Positions 18,055 through 29,537 of a DNA stretch of 64,000 bases are shown here, in pieces. Source of the DNA: Arctopsyche grandis (taxonomy: Eukaryota; Arthropoda; Insecta; Trichoptera; Hydropsychidae); contig NC_135355.1 of NCBI RefSeq assembly GCF_051622035.1, forward strand, positions 30,134,986 to 30,198,985, given 5' to 3'. Made by a program: the position numbers and the translations under genes. Position 1 is the stretch's first letter, and every line of letters starts with the position of its first letter. A model generated the notes under the pieces. That model did no database searches, had not been told where the DNA came from, and saw nothing but the letters and a program-made list of their open reading frames with translations.

Positions 18055-20160
18055 ATACGTCGAGAGAAGTGCTCGAACAATATTATTATTTTTCTTTTTG
18101 ATCAATGTTGTTTAGATTGATTCAGATATGTCCATTTGAAGTATTGTCAATACACTATCATGATAGACAGAGCCAATTACAATGGCTCACTGTACACATA
18201 GTGGCCATATCTGATAATAAATGAAAGGGAACATATTACATATGGGACTATAATCCTGAAATCCTCTATTATTAACTCTCAAGCAAACATTATATAAGTT
18301 AACAACAAGATTAAATAAACAAAAAATATATACTATATATATTTTTATAATTTTATTGTGAAATTGAATATTATAATTTATCAGGGAAAAATATATAAAA
18401 AAAAAGATATCAGCCAAAAGTGAGCATGTTATATTCATAATGTATACATATTTATAACAGTATTTGTATCCAACCAAGTACACTAGTATAATTTGTCCAA
18501 AACTCACTTTTGATTATCATGCTATTCCCAAAGATAAACAAACACAAAACACTGACGTTTTCTATTTAGCTTATCTGTGTTTATAATTTTTATGCTGCTA
18601 CTTTTGATGTATGATGTATCTGAATTAACTTCATGGTGCCATTGCCTCATTGTCATCTATCTAATAAGCATTTATGCAGCTTTTGTATCGTGTACATATT
18701 TAAACATAATCGATTTCTGTAATGGAACATGTCAATTCTACAAAAGATTTTCACATTAACTATTAAGCTAAATCAATATGCACCTTTAATACATACAATA
18801 ATAAAGTTACTAAGCGGCCGAAGAAAAGATAGCTTGTAAGTACATATATGTACATAATTCAGAACAAAACTTATATTGTTTAATTAGATGTAATTTTAAT
18901 AATTTAAATTGAAAATTATTTTGTACTTGTATGTGCGTTTCTCAATTCCGAATGAATCATTCCAAAATGTACTTTGTATGAATAAAATTAATCATAATAG
19001 TTGCCGATCATAATCTTTATAGACTGCATGTTAAAGTACACCAGTAGAGACATTGCTCGAAATGGATAACGATAGTTCATCGGATGAAATTGAAGTCATT
19101 GACTTGATTACTTGAAAAGTTTAAAAATCATAACAATGATATTTCGGCTTAGGTTGTGTGGATATTTTGTTAAAAGTAATAGTATTATAATTGTCGCTAC
19201 AAACCAAAATTACAATAATAAAATTGCTACGAACATTAATTTTCAATAGAAAAGCTTTTTTATAAAATTGTATGTATATACATATGTTTTAAAAATAATT
19301 TACAAATACTGTCTGCACAATTAAATAAAAAAATTATATATCAAATTTTGATTTCATTTGTTTTAATAGTATGAATGTTTTATTGATTTTATCAAAAATT
19401 TAATCTGTGTCAATAAAATAATAATAATCATTTGTTCTGAAAAATACATAATAACGAAATTGATAACAGATGAAATGCGTACTACAAAAATAAGAATCAT
19501 AAGCAAACAAATGTATCAGTCGCCTCAACATTGTTTATAATATTATCATCATAATTAAATGTACATGTATAATTTAATGTATATTTCAACTTATCAATGA
19601 TAAATAACTTCATTTTGACTGCAAATCTCTTCAAATAGATTGATTATAAAAAAATAGATTTGCAAATAGATTGATTATAAAAAATAATTAGCAGCAGTCC
19701 ATATTATTAAGAATAATAATATAACGTCAAGTAGAGAAACAATAATTTGGAATGAAGAACTGCAAATTTATTTCGATTAACTAAGGAGATCACATTAATT
19801 TTAAATTAAAAATAATTCATGCCATAAAAATATTTAAATATATAATGTTTGAACTATTCATATTGTTTTTTCTCGACATTTTGAATGAATCATAATAGAA
19901 ATATGTTTTATTTAGTATAATAAATACCATTTTATTATTTTTATCTTTTTAAATGTCTATAATCCATCAAAATAATGCAATCGCATTTTGAAATTCGACC
20001 TTGAGATACTGATTCGTCTTTATCAAAATATCATCATTTCCGTTTACCAGAAATATGTACTTCAAAGTCCCACCAACAAACTCAAACTTTTCTACTACTG
20101 AAATTTTGGATACAATCATATGATTTATATTTGCAAAAGCGAATTTTACAATGTCTGTGT
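18055..20160. other. ATG5 3' flank and AT-rich intergenic DNA
   Basis: Very AT-rich, no ORF with coding character. Holds the ATG5 3' UTR (end unknown) and scattered tacatatgtacat-type short repeats. A 30-base imperfect tandem duplication (aaatagattgattataaaa) lies near 19633-19685. I see no gene. Confidence 0.55.
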
Positions 20161-20163
20161 AGT

Positions 20164-20408
20164 CAGTAGCGTACCTAAGATGGTGCTAAGACTCCTCTGC
20201 TCCCCCCCCCTCCCCTTAAATAAATAAAAATCAATAATAGAATTTTTTCCAAATAACCACAATTAAAATATGTAGTTCGAAAGCCTTAAAATTAAGAAAG
20301 AAAAAAATTTTTATTATTTAAATATTAATAAATTTTTCAAAATTAATATTTTTACCTGTTCAACTTGCGGCTCTGTAACAATTTCTGTGAATCCTGGTTG
20401 CGCCACTG
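20164..20408. mobile_element. hAT-like MITE, degraded
   Basis: Begins cagtagcgtacctaag and ends ggttgcgccactg, an imperfect inverted pair of the CAGTGGCG type. No clear 8-bp target duplication is left. The interior is AT-rich after a C-rich tract (ctccccccccctcc). Confidence 0.4.
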
Positions 20409-20497
20409 TATAGCAACAAAAATAATAACTTTTTTATTTCAGACGATAGGGAGAATAGTGCAATCCCATCGTTCATATAAATAATATATAGATAATA

Positions 20498-21081
20498 TAC
20501 TAGCTGTATTACCCGGCTTCGCTCAGTATTTGTAATATAAACAAATTTTTAACAAAAAATAATAATTGTTAAAAAAAAAACATTATAAAATTTTCACATA
20601 TACCAGGTGAAAGAAAAAGAAATAAAAAATAACAATACAATAAAAAAAATATATTATTTTTATATAAAAATATATTTTTCCTGGTGGCGCCCCCTGCGGG
20701 GACTTCGAATCCTTCGAACTCGAAAAAAATCGAATTATTTGTTCGATGACGTCACGGATTTACGACCCAACGAACAAAGGATATATACCTCTATTTTGGA
20801 ACAACGGGTTTCCTAATTTATTTTGAAAATATATACAATATATACATTTTTTTTTCGACCAAGTCACTATTACATGAAAGTTCAATAAATTTTCAAGATT
20901 TGTATAATTTTTGACAAAATTTATATGAATTTTTAGATTAAATAACGGGTATCCGGAAACTTTTGATTTTTAACAACGGGTTTCCGGAAACCCATGGAAA
21001 CCATTAGGGTGACACCACTGGATACATATGTACATACATACATATGTACATACAAAGTCTCTTTCCAAATTATATATTAGA
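20498..21081 (-). mobile_element. Helitron-like non-autonomous element, copy H2
   Basis: On the minus strand its 3' end is gagcgaagccgggtaata followed by cagctagta, and its 5' end is tctaatatataatttggaaa. It shares gttcgatgacgtcac with copy H3. No transposase. A foldback element is inserted next to its 5' end. Confidence 0.65.
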
Positions 21082-21099
21082 TACATACATATATATGGT

Positions 21100-21533
21100 G
21101 GTAAATGGGTTACATCCCAAATGTGAATCGCTACCCGGATAACCGCCGCTACGAAAATCGCTCGCGCGGTTTCCTGTCGCACGAAAATTCGTCGCACAGG
21201 AAAACTGCCAAAATATTGCTCAACAAATGCTTTTTTATACGAGATTTGGACAGTTTTAAGCAATATATGGGCAGTTTTCTGTACGGGAATTCTCGTGCGA
21301 CAGGACACCGCGCGAGTGATTTTCATTTGGGTTGTAATCACTAGAGGTAGGATCGGAGGCGTTCTTTTTCCAGGAAACGGGGCTTTTTGGGTCTATTTTC
21401 CAGGAAACAGGGCAAACTACAAAGCTAGAGAGCATAAAAAAAGGTTCATCATAAAAATTAACAAAGCACGACAAACAATGAATGAACAATGAACGGCGCA
21501 AAGTTGGTCCGCTCTTTAGTAATCACCGAACCA
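21100..21533. mobile_element. foldback element F3 with inserted TAGAGG-type cassette
   Basis: Starts ggtaaatgg and ends ccgaacca; flanked by tatatggt and tttatggt (7 of 8 match). The left half is a long stem: 21103-21209 pairs imperfectly with 21268-21341 (cgcgcggtttcctgtcgcac against gtgcgacaggacaccgcgcg). At 21342 a cassette starting tagaggtaggatcggagg follows and ends at ggtccgctctt, flanked by gtaatcac copies. This is the same position at which a TAGAGG element sits in F1, but the cassette interior differs. Confidence 0.65.
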
Positions 21534-22002
21534 TTTATGGTGACACCAAATCATTCAAATTGAAAATCGCTAATTCGACATATTCGTTGTATGACGGTCC
21601 TCGAGCGGATACACGCCTCATTGCAATTTCTGTATATATACAGCTTTCTGTACCTATACAGCTACCGCGATATAGCATCAAATATGAGCCATAATTGGCT
21701 TTTGTTCGAATTCCTGAGAAATAAGTGTATGTACCTAAAGGTAAAAAGGTTAACTGATTCAGACTGACGGAGACACAATCTAGGAACAACGTGTGCACTT
21801 AGCTTCTCTTTTGGCGCGTTTCTCTCGTAAGTCATAACAATTAACAAATTAAAACTATTTTTTAATTAATAAAAAATAGTTTTTATGTGACACCACCCCT
21901 AGCGACGCCACTGGATATTTTCTACGTAATCAAGTACATACTACATAATAATTTATCCAGTATTTTTTATCTTTCTTTGTATTGAAATCAAATAGTTTGC
22001 GT

Positions 22003-22150
22003 ATCAAAGAATTATTTGTAACAAAAATATACAAAGAATTATTTGTATCAAACTAATTTGTAACAAAAATATACAAAGAATTATTTGTATCAAACTAATT
22101 TGTAACAAAAATATACAAAGAATTATTTGTATCAAACTAATTTGTATTAT
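22003..22150. repeat. 42-bp tandem minisatellite, about 3.5 copies
   Basis: The unit contains acaaagaattatttgtatca and aactaatttgtaacaaaaat. Copies are nearly identical. No function seen. Confidence 0.9.
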
Positions 22151-23636
22151 CTATATATGTACATACATACATATTAGTGTTCTGCGCGTTGATATGTCAA
22201 CTGGTAGTTTTATTTTATTTTATTTTATTTGACAAAAAAATTTTACACAAAAAAGAAAAAATACACAAAGAAAAAGAAAACATGATAAAAAAAAGAAAGG
22301 AATTGATAATAAAATCGTTTTTAAGATTTAATAACACTGTTCGACACGAAAAATGGTTCACAGACGAGATATGACTTTTCTTATAGATCTATGCCCAATA
22401 AATACGAATCTGGTAATAAAAAGTGTTGATTGGCTCGAGATTCGGAGATATATGTGTTTTTTAAATCGCGCGATTTTTCTATATCTTGGTGTTGTTCGGT
22501 CGATGTCTCAAAATATGTGAATTTCCTGTTCAAAATGAATATTTTGTCGGGGGTCGGGTCGGGAATATCTATCGTCGGGTATTTTATCTTCCATTTGTAG
22601 TACTTTTCAGCTTTCAAATATCTCTAAGTAGTCGTCCAGTTCAAATCAAAAGTCAAAATTACGTATTTTCACTTGAGATTTTTCCCACTATTAATTTATA
22701 TTGAGTTTTTTCTATTGAAACATGTTTATTGGGATAGTGTTCTGACTACACTATTTTTTGTTTTCATTTAAAAGGGTTAATTGGAAGTGTGCAGAACTTT
22801 AAATCGGTAAAATTGCGAGCAAAAATCTCTTACTAGTATTTACACGAATCTTAATTGAATTAATAGAGATAATATATTAAATTATCTTTATATGAGAATT
22901 AAATAAAATTCCACTTACAAAAATCATATTTCGACTATTTTATCGAGGTAAGTCAGTTATCAATCTCATTTGTCGAACAGTGTAATTGAATGATATTAAT
23001 AATTGACGCTAGGTGTCCGTTAAGGAGTTGATTTCCATCGATCTTTCCTCGCAAGTCTAAAATTTTTAATTTTTAATATTGTTACAATATGATTTTTCCA
23101 AACCACTGAATGTATCGAGCTGAAAATTTGTATTTATATTCTTTATGTAATATCTCAAAGTCGATAAGGTTTTGGTTGGAATCCGAAAACCAGTAATAAT
23201 AGCTTTCCGTAAAACAATGTTTTATTATTTTATTTTGGGCTTTTCAATTTTTGTATTTTCTTGATATTTTATACTTGTAATCTTTATTGCGATAAATAAA
23301 ATCAAGCTTAAGTCTTATTTTTTTATTTTACTGGAAATCTAAAATATGTGAGTTTCCTTGCATTTGCGCTAAATCATGATTTCATTCAGGGAATTTTTTT
23401 ATTCCTCAAATATACAGTAGATAAAGTCATAGGTTGAGCATATCCATTATTTTAGTTTTGTCTTTGCATTTAGATTTAGTCATGTGTTGATTCGCAGTTT
23501 GCGAGATAAGCCGGTGATGTGTATTGTGACGACCCAGATGAGGTGGGTGCGTCACGCGCAAAAGATTGAAAAGCTTGGGCGCCAACAGCCAACAGCCGCC
23601 ATACCATGCCCATTTGTACAATTATAATCAGTAAAG
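22151..23636. other. intergenic AT-rich DNA
   Basis: No gene recognised. Short ORFs here have no coding character. The stretch 23500-23620 is somewhat GC-richer, including gccaacagccaacagcc. Confidence 0.45.
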
Positions 23637-23778
23637 GACGGCGGTCAGGTTACTCGACGGCTAAAAAATGGTTCACTATTGTCAATTTCTATTGTCAACC
23701 ATTTTTTATTTTGCTCTCCTGCTTTCTCGGACAATGGAGAGATCTATTGTTATTTTATGGCGGAAACCTGACCGCCGC
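23637..23778. mobile_element. small foldback MITE with TTCACTATTG core
   Basis: Inverted ends gacggcggtcaggtt (23638) and aacctgaccgccg (23764). The interior carries aaaaaatggttcactattgt and gacaatggagagatctattg. The same interior, inverted and degraded, is at about 53440-53525. Non-coding. Confidence 0.65.
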
Positions 23779-26600
23779 TCTGTAATAATTAATCAGTCAA
23801 TCACACAACTCGAATCGTCATCACTCATCAGCAATAGCAACAGTCAAAGAGCCAACAATCCGACAGCCAACATCTGGCCCACGGCGCCGTTCGGTCTAGG
23901 AGCGGTCGCGTTCGGCCATGTCCGATACTCGTCTCGTTAATTAGCCGTTTGTCCGCTACTCGACTCAACTCAACTCTCCACGACTCCGACTTCACTCTGC
24001 TGCTGCTCACATCTCATCGGTCATCGCAGCTATCCTATTGCAATATGCCCACTTACCGATAAACTCGAGCGTGACCACTTGCACTCGTTAACGCTATCTT
24101 TCACTATTCTATTGCGCTAATTGTGACCCAGGCTCATTTCCATAATTCTCTCGTTGGCAGGGACAAACAGGCGCCTCGAGGGTCGCCTCCCTCTCTTTAC
24201 TCAAACAATAATAAACATAAAAAACTGCGTTGAATCGCACAAAAGAGTCAGGTGAGCGCGTGGCGGTTTGGGACCCCTTTTAAAATCTACCCTCCCCTTG
24301 TTGCTATTTGCGAGTTCATTCAAGCCGGTTTTCAATAGAACGGAAACATTCAATGCTGGATCAAACGAGACTTCACCATTCGGAATGATTTGATTTAATC
24401 ACTATTCAACATGTATTAAATAAAGAAAATTATGTATTTATTTAAGAATATTTGGATTTGATCTTAAATCTCTCACTCGTTTCCCATTTTTTATTATTAC
24501 AATTATTTTTTTAATTTTCAATGTAGGAATATCTATTATTCTACCAATAATATATGCATGTGTATCGTAACAAATTTAAAATAACTTATACTCTTAATCT
24601 AAGCGATTTTGGCACAGATACGCATAACAAAATAATTTTCTAAGCACATTTTTCGTTTAATGTACATATGTTCGTAGATATAATTTAAAAAAAAGAAGAG
24701 GGTAATCTATAAAAAGCTTAATTATTAGTAATTAGCATTGAAAATTATGCAGCTTTAAAAGCACGATGAATAATAATGGTAAACAAATGAATATCCGAGT
24801 AAATTGATTTAAGCTGAAAATGATCCGATATAAATACAAAAAAATATATTTTAAAAAATACTCGATGGTCAAACATATCGATCGAAGTAAGACAGGCCTC
24901 TTTCGCGTTTTTTATATTTTTACAGTTCAAAGGGTATCAAATTCGCTATCAAGTCGGCTATACATATGTAATTAAATTTTAGCTCAAGTTGCGACAGGTT
25001 AGAATCATTGTGAAGACTTGCGTTAAAAATTTTATCAGCGCATTACCCATTTTGGTATTGAATTACATCAAAATATGCCGTTTTATCTGGATAAAGAATT
25101 GAGGAACGATATGAAGAGTGTGAATGTATTTGGCGGTGATTAAAATTCGTTTGAATTGCAATATGGCTGTTGACAGTTGGACGAGCTTTCAGGTTACGTC
25201 TGAAACTGTAAAGCGCTGTACTGATATGGATATTGCGTGGCGTGACGACTGACGATGCATCACGATCACGCCACTCAAGATGACCTCGAACACCTGAAAC
25301 TCAGTACAGCCAACTGACGTATTGAACGTTTTTACATCTCAATCCGTGATGCACTAAATTTCAATTTTTTTTTACAAAATGGCCGCCGCTCGGTCAGTTT
25401 GAAAGAAATGTCAAAGCACGTGATTCGGCGACCTTCGTCGACCGTGCTTTGCTAAATTGATGATTTTTACTTTATTATATGTATTTATGTATATTTGATA
25501 TTTTTTTAAATCTCAAGATAGTGACATAAATATAAGGATTTAAAAATCATTCAAACATTTCAATCATATTCTAATCCTCGTTTAATCGACAAAGAACAAA
25601 CCGAAATATAATTTATCATATTCTGATGAAATGCACATTACTTATCGGGTAAATATTTTCAGACATCGATATTTGGTTGTTTTACAATCATAATCGGAGG
25701 TTTATTTAATTTGGAGTTTTTTATTCATTTAAATATAATAAAGAGAGAAAACCTTTCGAATTAAACATCTACCTATACAGAAATAAAGACGGTTCAATTT
25801 TATAACGCTTTTCTTCATAAACCCTGTTCATATTTTAATAATACTTTTGTAGATTTTGACATATTCATTTATTTTTTGCCTTCGAATAAAAGGCGTATTT
25901 GACCTGAAAGTCGGTTAATTTTTGAAATACGAAATTTGAAAAAGTATTTTGTCAAACGTGGTTGTTGAGTAGAAAATTCAATCAACATGTGCTTTATTTT
26001 TAATTTGAAAAAATCACCAGCTCTAACGCCACCCAACGACAAATTATCTCTCGTGATTGTCGGCCATTAAAGGGGTCATTTGCAGTGGCGTATCATCAAT
26101 GGTGCAAGTGGTGCAACTACACCAGGACCTCGTTCTCAGGGATTAAATAAAATAGAAAAAAAAAAATAATTGCAATGCTAATTGAAATTGGGTAAATTTC
26201 ATTTTAGGCCAATCCAATCTATTTTTTTTTTATATTTTAAGATATTCGGTAATATTTCTCATTCCCAATACTCAATAACCCATTTACCTAGTTATAATGT
26301 AAAAAAATATGACCTTAAACAGCATCTGTTCAGCACTGTTTGTACATGTTATCCTTATTTTTCATCATTACGCCGGGTAATCGAGAGTATGTACATACAT
26401 ACATTGCTTTTAATCGTGTCACTATATGAATAAGTACGAGAACACAACAATAATTGACAGTAAATTAAATTTTGGCAGATTTAGAATTTGTATTGTAAAT
26501 AAGTAGAAAATGAAGTTTCAAATAGAGGATAATTTGTGTAAAATTTTTTTGCGCAACATGTTTTCCAACTGGAATCGATAGACAAAGTAAAAACAACGTA
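23779..26600. other. intergenic DNA 3' of brinker
   Basis: 23800-24260 is a moderately GC-rich stretch without coding signal. 25171-25322 is an imperfect palindrome of about 150 bases (arms cagttgg, tttcaggt, gtggcgtga around gatgcatcac). 26086-26140 starts cagtggcgtatc, like a degraded hAT end. The rest is AT-rich. No gene seen. Confidence 0.45.
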
Positions 26601-27648
26601 TTTATAAAACGTGAATCATTTATTCTCTTGTTTTTATATATATAATATATAATATAATATATATTTATAAATTTTTATATAAAAAATACACATTATAAAC
26701 AAATAATTAATATGATTATAATATAAGATCGCTAAGCTGCCCTACGATTATACAAAAGAGGATATGTACATTGTTATTGTTTTTCTCATCTCTCCAATTT
26801 ATCAGTATTCAATATAATAATAATTATGTTGTATATATATAAATGTATATAATATAATTAGACAATAGTGGATATGTACATAGAAAATAATGTTGGCACA
26901 TGATCATTAAAGGCACATTAACCTCAGCGGTGGACAAGTTACCCTAAAGACTAAACTAATAAATTAAAAAACCACGCATCCGCCAACTTTACATCGGTAC
27001 GTATTATCGTAAAAATATGGCAATGCGAGATGCGCGCTTTCAACGTAAACAAACACCCGAACAGATCTCGAAGCGTACAACGAACGCCGAATACGCAACG
27101 GCGACAAAGATGACATTTGCACAAATATCAACAAAATAGTAAACATGATCACTTTTTAAAATCGATCGTGAATTAATAATGATTTTAATCGATTTGCGCC
27201 TCACCGATCGATTGATTTAATTTGAAAAAAAAAAAATGAATAAATCCAAATTCGAGACGAATCATTTGTTTCGAATGCAGTTTTAAGTATTTGCGCAAAG
27301 TCGGCCATAGTCTGGAATGCGTCGAAAAGCGGCGCCGCGCAGTCTGCGATGATCGTCGCCACTGCGCGTTCACATTCACGTCCACCACACGCACACACAC
27401 ACATCCACACATCCAAACTAGCATTCGCGTTCGCACGTAATGCACATAAATAACTTAACGCTAAGATACATAGACATATGTATATATATTTTATAATATA
27501 GACGAGTCGTCGAGAGAAGGCGTACGCGTATGTATTACATATCATATATATTCATGAAGTGAACATTCTTCAGAAAAGAGGCTACGGTAAATCACAGTGG
27601 TCAGGCGGGGGCGCGATCTCGTCCCCGGGCGGCGCCAGGCGTTTCGCC
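26600..27648 (-). other. brinker 3' UTR and downstream flank
   Basis: AT-rich downstream sequence on the brinker strand with a GC-richer part at 27300-27460. An AATAAA on the minus strand near 26619 is one candidate polyadenylation signal. The ORFs overlapping this stretch are not convincing. Confidence 0.4.
27331..27346 (+). promoter_or_regulatory. candidate Mad/Medea/Schnurri silencer element, SE-1
   Basis: The sequence reads GGCGCC, five bases, GTCTG, an exact fit to the fly brinker silencer consensus GRCGNC-N5-GTCTG. In flies Mad binds the first part and Medea the second, and Schnurri is recruited to repress transcription when BMP signalling is on. It lies about 300 bases beyond the brinker stop codon, in the 3' UTR or just downstream. 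Confidence 0.55.
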
Positions 27649-28470
27649 TCAACTGGCCGAAGCGACCGCCTGCACCTCCAGGCAATCCCATCGGTGGACT
27701 TCCCTCATGGCCATCGCCGACATCCTGAAGTCCACGCAGTAGGCGCGCGGCGCCACCTGGTCGAAGGCCGATAGCATAGGGGACAGCGAGAGGGGGCTGG
27801 GGCTGGGGCTGGGGGCGAGGGTGGGCGGGGGCGGAGGCGCCAGCCGGGTCGTCGTCGGGGGCGGAGTCGCTTCCACTTCTTCGAAGTTGTCTTCGGGCAG
27901 ATACGGCCTGAAGAGCCGGAACGACTTGACCGGAGCCGGGGGCGGAGGCGGCGGGGCTTCCAGCTCGTAGCCGAACTTGGGGTAGTAGAGAGCGGTCGTG
28001 GTCGTGGTCGTGGTGGCGGGCTTGTAAGAGAGGTCCCAGGCCGCTATCGGAGTCACCGGCCGAGGCTCCGTTGGTGTGGGGGGACTCGTTGGTGTCGGGG
28101 GCGCAGAGAGGAGTCTCCGCACGGACAGGTCCACGGGCCCCGGCGGGGAGGCCGCTCGGGGGGGCGGAGGCGAGCAGGCGGGCGGGGGCGGAGGCGCGGG
28201 TGCGGGGGCGGAGGCGACGGGGCTCCTCCTGGAAAGGGCGCCCCGGAGCGCGGGTTCTGCCTGCAGCCACTTCTGGATCTGCCTGCGGTGGATGCCGTAT
28301 TTGCGCGCGGTGGCCCGCTGGTTGCCACGGCAGTCCGAGTCGTTGCGGTACGAGTGCAGCACCTGCAGCTTGAACTGCGGCGCGAAGATGCGTCTGGAGC
28401 CCAGTTTAGCATCGTGGGCGCCTCCGCAAGCGGCGCCCCTCTTGGCCACGGCGTCGAATCCGTTGGCCAT
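27649..28470 (-). CDS. brk: Brinker, BMP-pathway transcriptional repressor
   Basis: Single-exon, GC-rich gene of 273 residues. Brinker is a nuclear repressor that silences Dpp/BMP target genes. The DNA-binding domain, a helix-turn-helix unique to Brinker, is at about 24-78: GSRRIFAPQFKLQVLHSYRN, then GNQRATARKYGIHRRQIQKW. Downstream is a Pro/Ser/Thr-rich region with PVDLS (112-116), the CtBP-binding motif, and FRPY (187-190), close to the FKPY Groucho-binding motif of fly Brinker. So both co-repressor contacts appear kept. The last 30 residues (YCVDFRMSAMAMREVHRWD) are not proline-rich and could be a conserved tail. It is much shorter than fly Brinker (about 700 aa), mostly through loss of low-complexity sequence. 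The start is the only Met before the domain in frame. Codon use is strongly GC-biased compared with all neighbours. Three silencer-element matches lie around it. Confidence 0.93.
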   Translation of the reverse strand: MANGFDAVAKRGAACGGAHDAKLGSRRIFAPQFKLQVLHSYRNDSDCRGNQRATARKYGIHRRQIQKWLQAEPALRGALSRRSPVASAPAPAPPPPPACSPPPPRAASPPGPVDLSVRRLLSAPPTPTSPPTPTEPRPVTPIAAWDLSYKPATTTTTTTALYYPKFGYELEAPPPPPPAPVKSFRLFRPYLPEDNFEEVEATPPPTTTRLAPPPPPTLAPSPSPSPLSLSPMLSAFDQVAPRAYCVDFRMSAMAMREVHRWDCLEVQAVASAS

Positions 28471-29430
28471 GTCTCCTCTCGAGGCGTAATTCAGCGCACG
28501 ACACGTACGATCAGGCGCGCCGCCGGCTTATGACTAAACGCGAGCGCCGTCATCTCGCCTCGACTCGCAAAGCGGAGGGGACGCGGGGACTGCGGGGAAA
28601 GGGGGGGGAGGAAACGTCGCTCGTCTTATCTCCGTCTCGCTCTTTCGGTAGCGCGAAGCGAAACGGGACGTCGTCCCTCGCTCCGACTAGACGCTGACAT
28701 CCGTTTGTGAAACGAGTTTAGATGCCACGTTGCCTAGTCTACTTTTCGACGTGCGTATTTTGTTGGAAATTGCGACGATTCGGAGCGAGCGTTCGAGGCG
28801 CGGTGCGGCGACGGCGACTGCTTCTCGAGGATGTGAAAATGAAGAAGCCGTGCGAGCGAGCGCGAGCGTCTGTAGTGTGGAGTGTGGAGTGTGGACGAGA
28901 TGCGGGTGCGGGTGCGAGCGAGGTGCGCGAGCGCGAGACACGCGCATGAACGGCAACGGCGCCCGTCGCGGCAGACAGGGTGTCGCCAGCCGCGGCCGAC
29001 CTCACCAGACACGCCGTCGGCTGCACACACTCGCACTTGCACTCGCAAACACTCGTACACATTCGCGCTCGCTCGCACTCACGCTCGCGCCGCAACACCC
29101 ACACCCGCACCCACACCTCGCTCCCTCTCGGCCGGAAATAGCCGAGCGCCGCCGAACGCTACTCGCTCGTTCGCGTCCACATGAGAGCTGCACCCGCGCC
29201 GCGCCGAGTATACTCGAAACGGCTCGTCGTTACGCTTTGCCGCCGCATTCATTCAAGCCTTTACATAGTTACCGCTCCCGACTCTGGGAAACGAAACGCC
29301 GATTTTGGGAAACGATTTTTTACGGCTTCGTTTCAATCATCGCGACTTTTCAGTTACGAGAGATCAATAAATTATGTCTATATTTTACAATAAATATTTA
29401 TTTTAAATTGGCACACGAGTCTATCTCGCG
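28471..29430 (-). promoter_or_regulatory. CpG-rich brinker promoter and 5' region
   Basis: Unusually GC- and CpG-rich for this window, which makes many overlapping ORFs on both strands that I treat as artefacts. It contains repeated cgagcg/gcgag motifs (28840-28940) and cactcgcactcgc-type tracts (29027-29110). It holds two silencer-like sites at 28972 and 29006. Most likely the brinker 5' UTR, promoter and proximal regulatory DNA. No clear TATA box was found. Confidence 0.55.
28972..28987 (-). promoter_or_regulatory. candidate silencer element SE-2
   Basis: On the minus strand: GGCGAC, five bases, GTCTG, an exact fit to GRCGNC-N5-GTCTG. It is about 500 bases upstream of the brinker start codon. 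A near match (GCCGAC-N5-GTCTG, one mismatch in the Mad half) lies at 29006-29021, 34 bases away in the same orientation. Confidence 0.6.
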
Positions 29431-29500
29431 GGACCGAAAGTGATATGCCCGAAAACGCAAATATTGGAAGGCAAAGATCGAAAATCGAAAGATCAAAAAA
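29430..29500. repeat. fragment of the 60.6-kb foldback family
   Basis: aaatattggaaggcaaagat and cgaaaatcgaaagatc match the arm of the foldback element at 60621-60947. Only one arm is present. Confidence 0.5.
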
Positions 29501-29537
29501 AAAGGGTGCAAGAAACGGGGACTATGTATATATAATA

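Noticed and set aside
27185-27545. ORFs of 86 and 114 aa downstream of brinker
   Set aside because: Different frames of the same flank with poly-F and cysteine-valine runs; no homology seen and they lie in the probable 3' UTR.
28730-29443. Long overlapping ORFs on both strands in the brinker 5' region (up to 237 codons)
   Set aside because: They follow from high GC and CpG content; translations are Arg/Ala/His-rich low complexity with no family resemblance and no supported splice structure.
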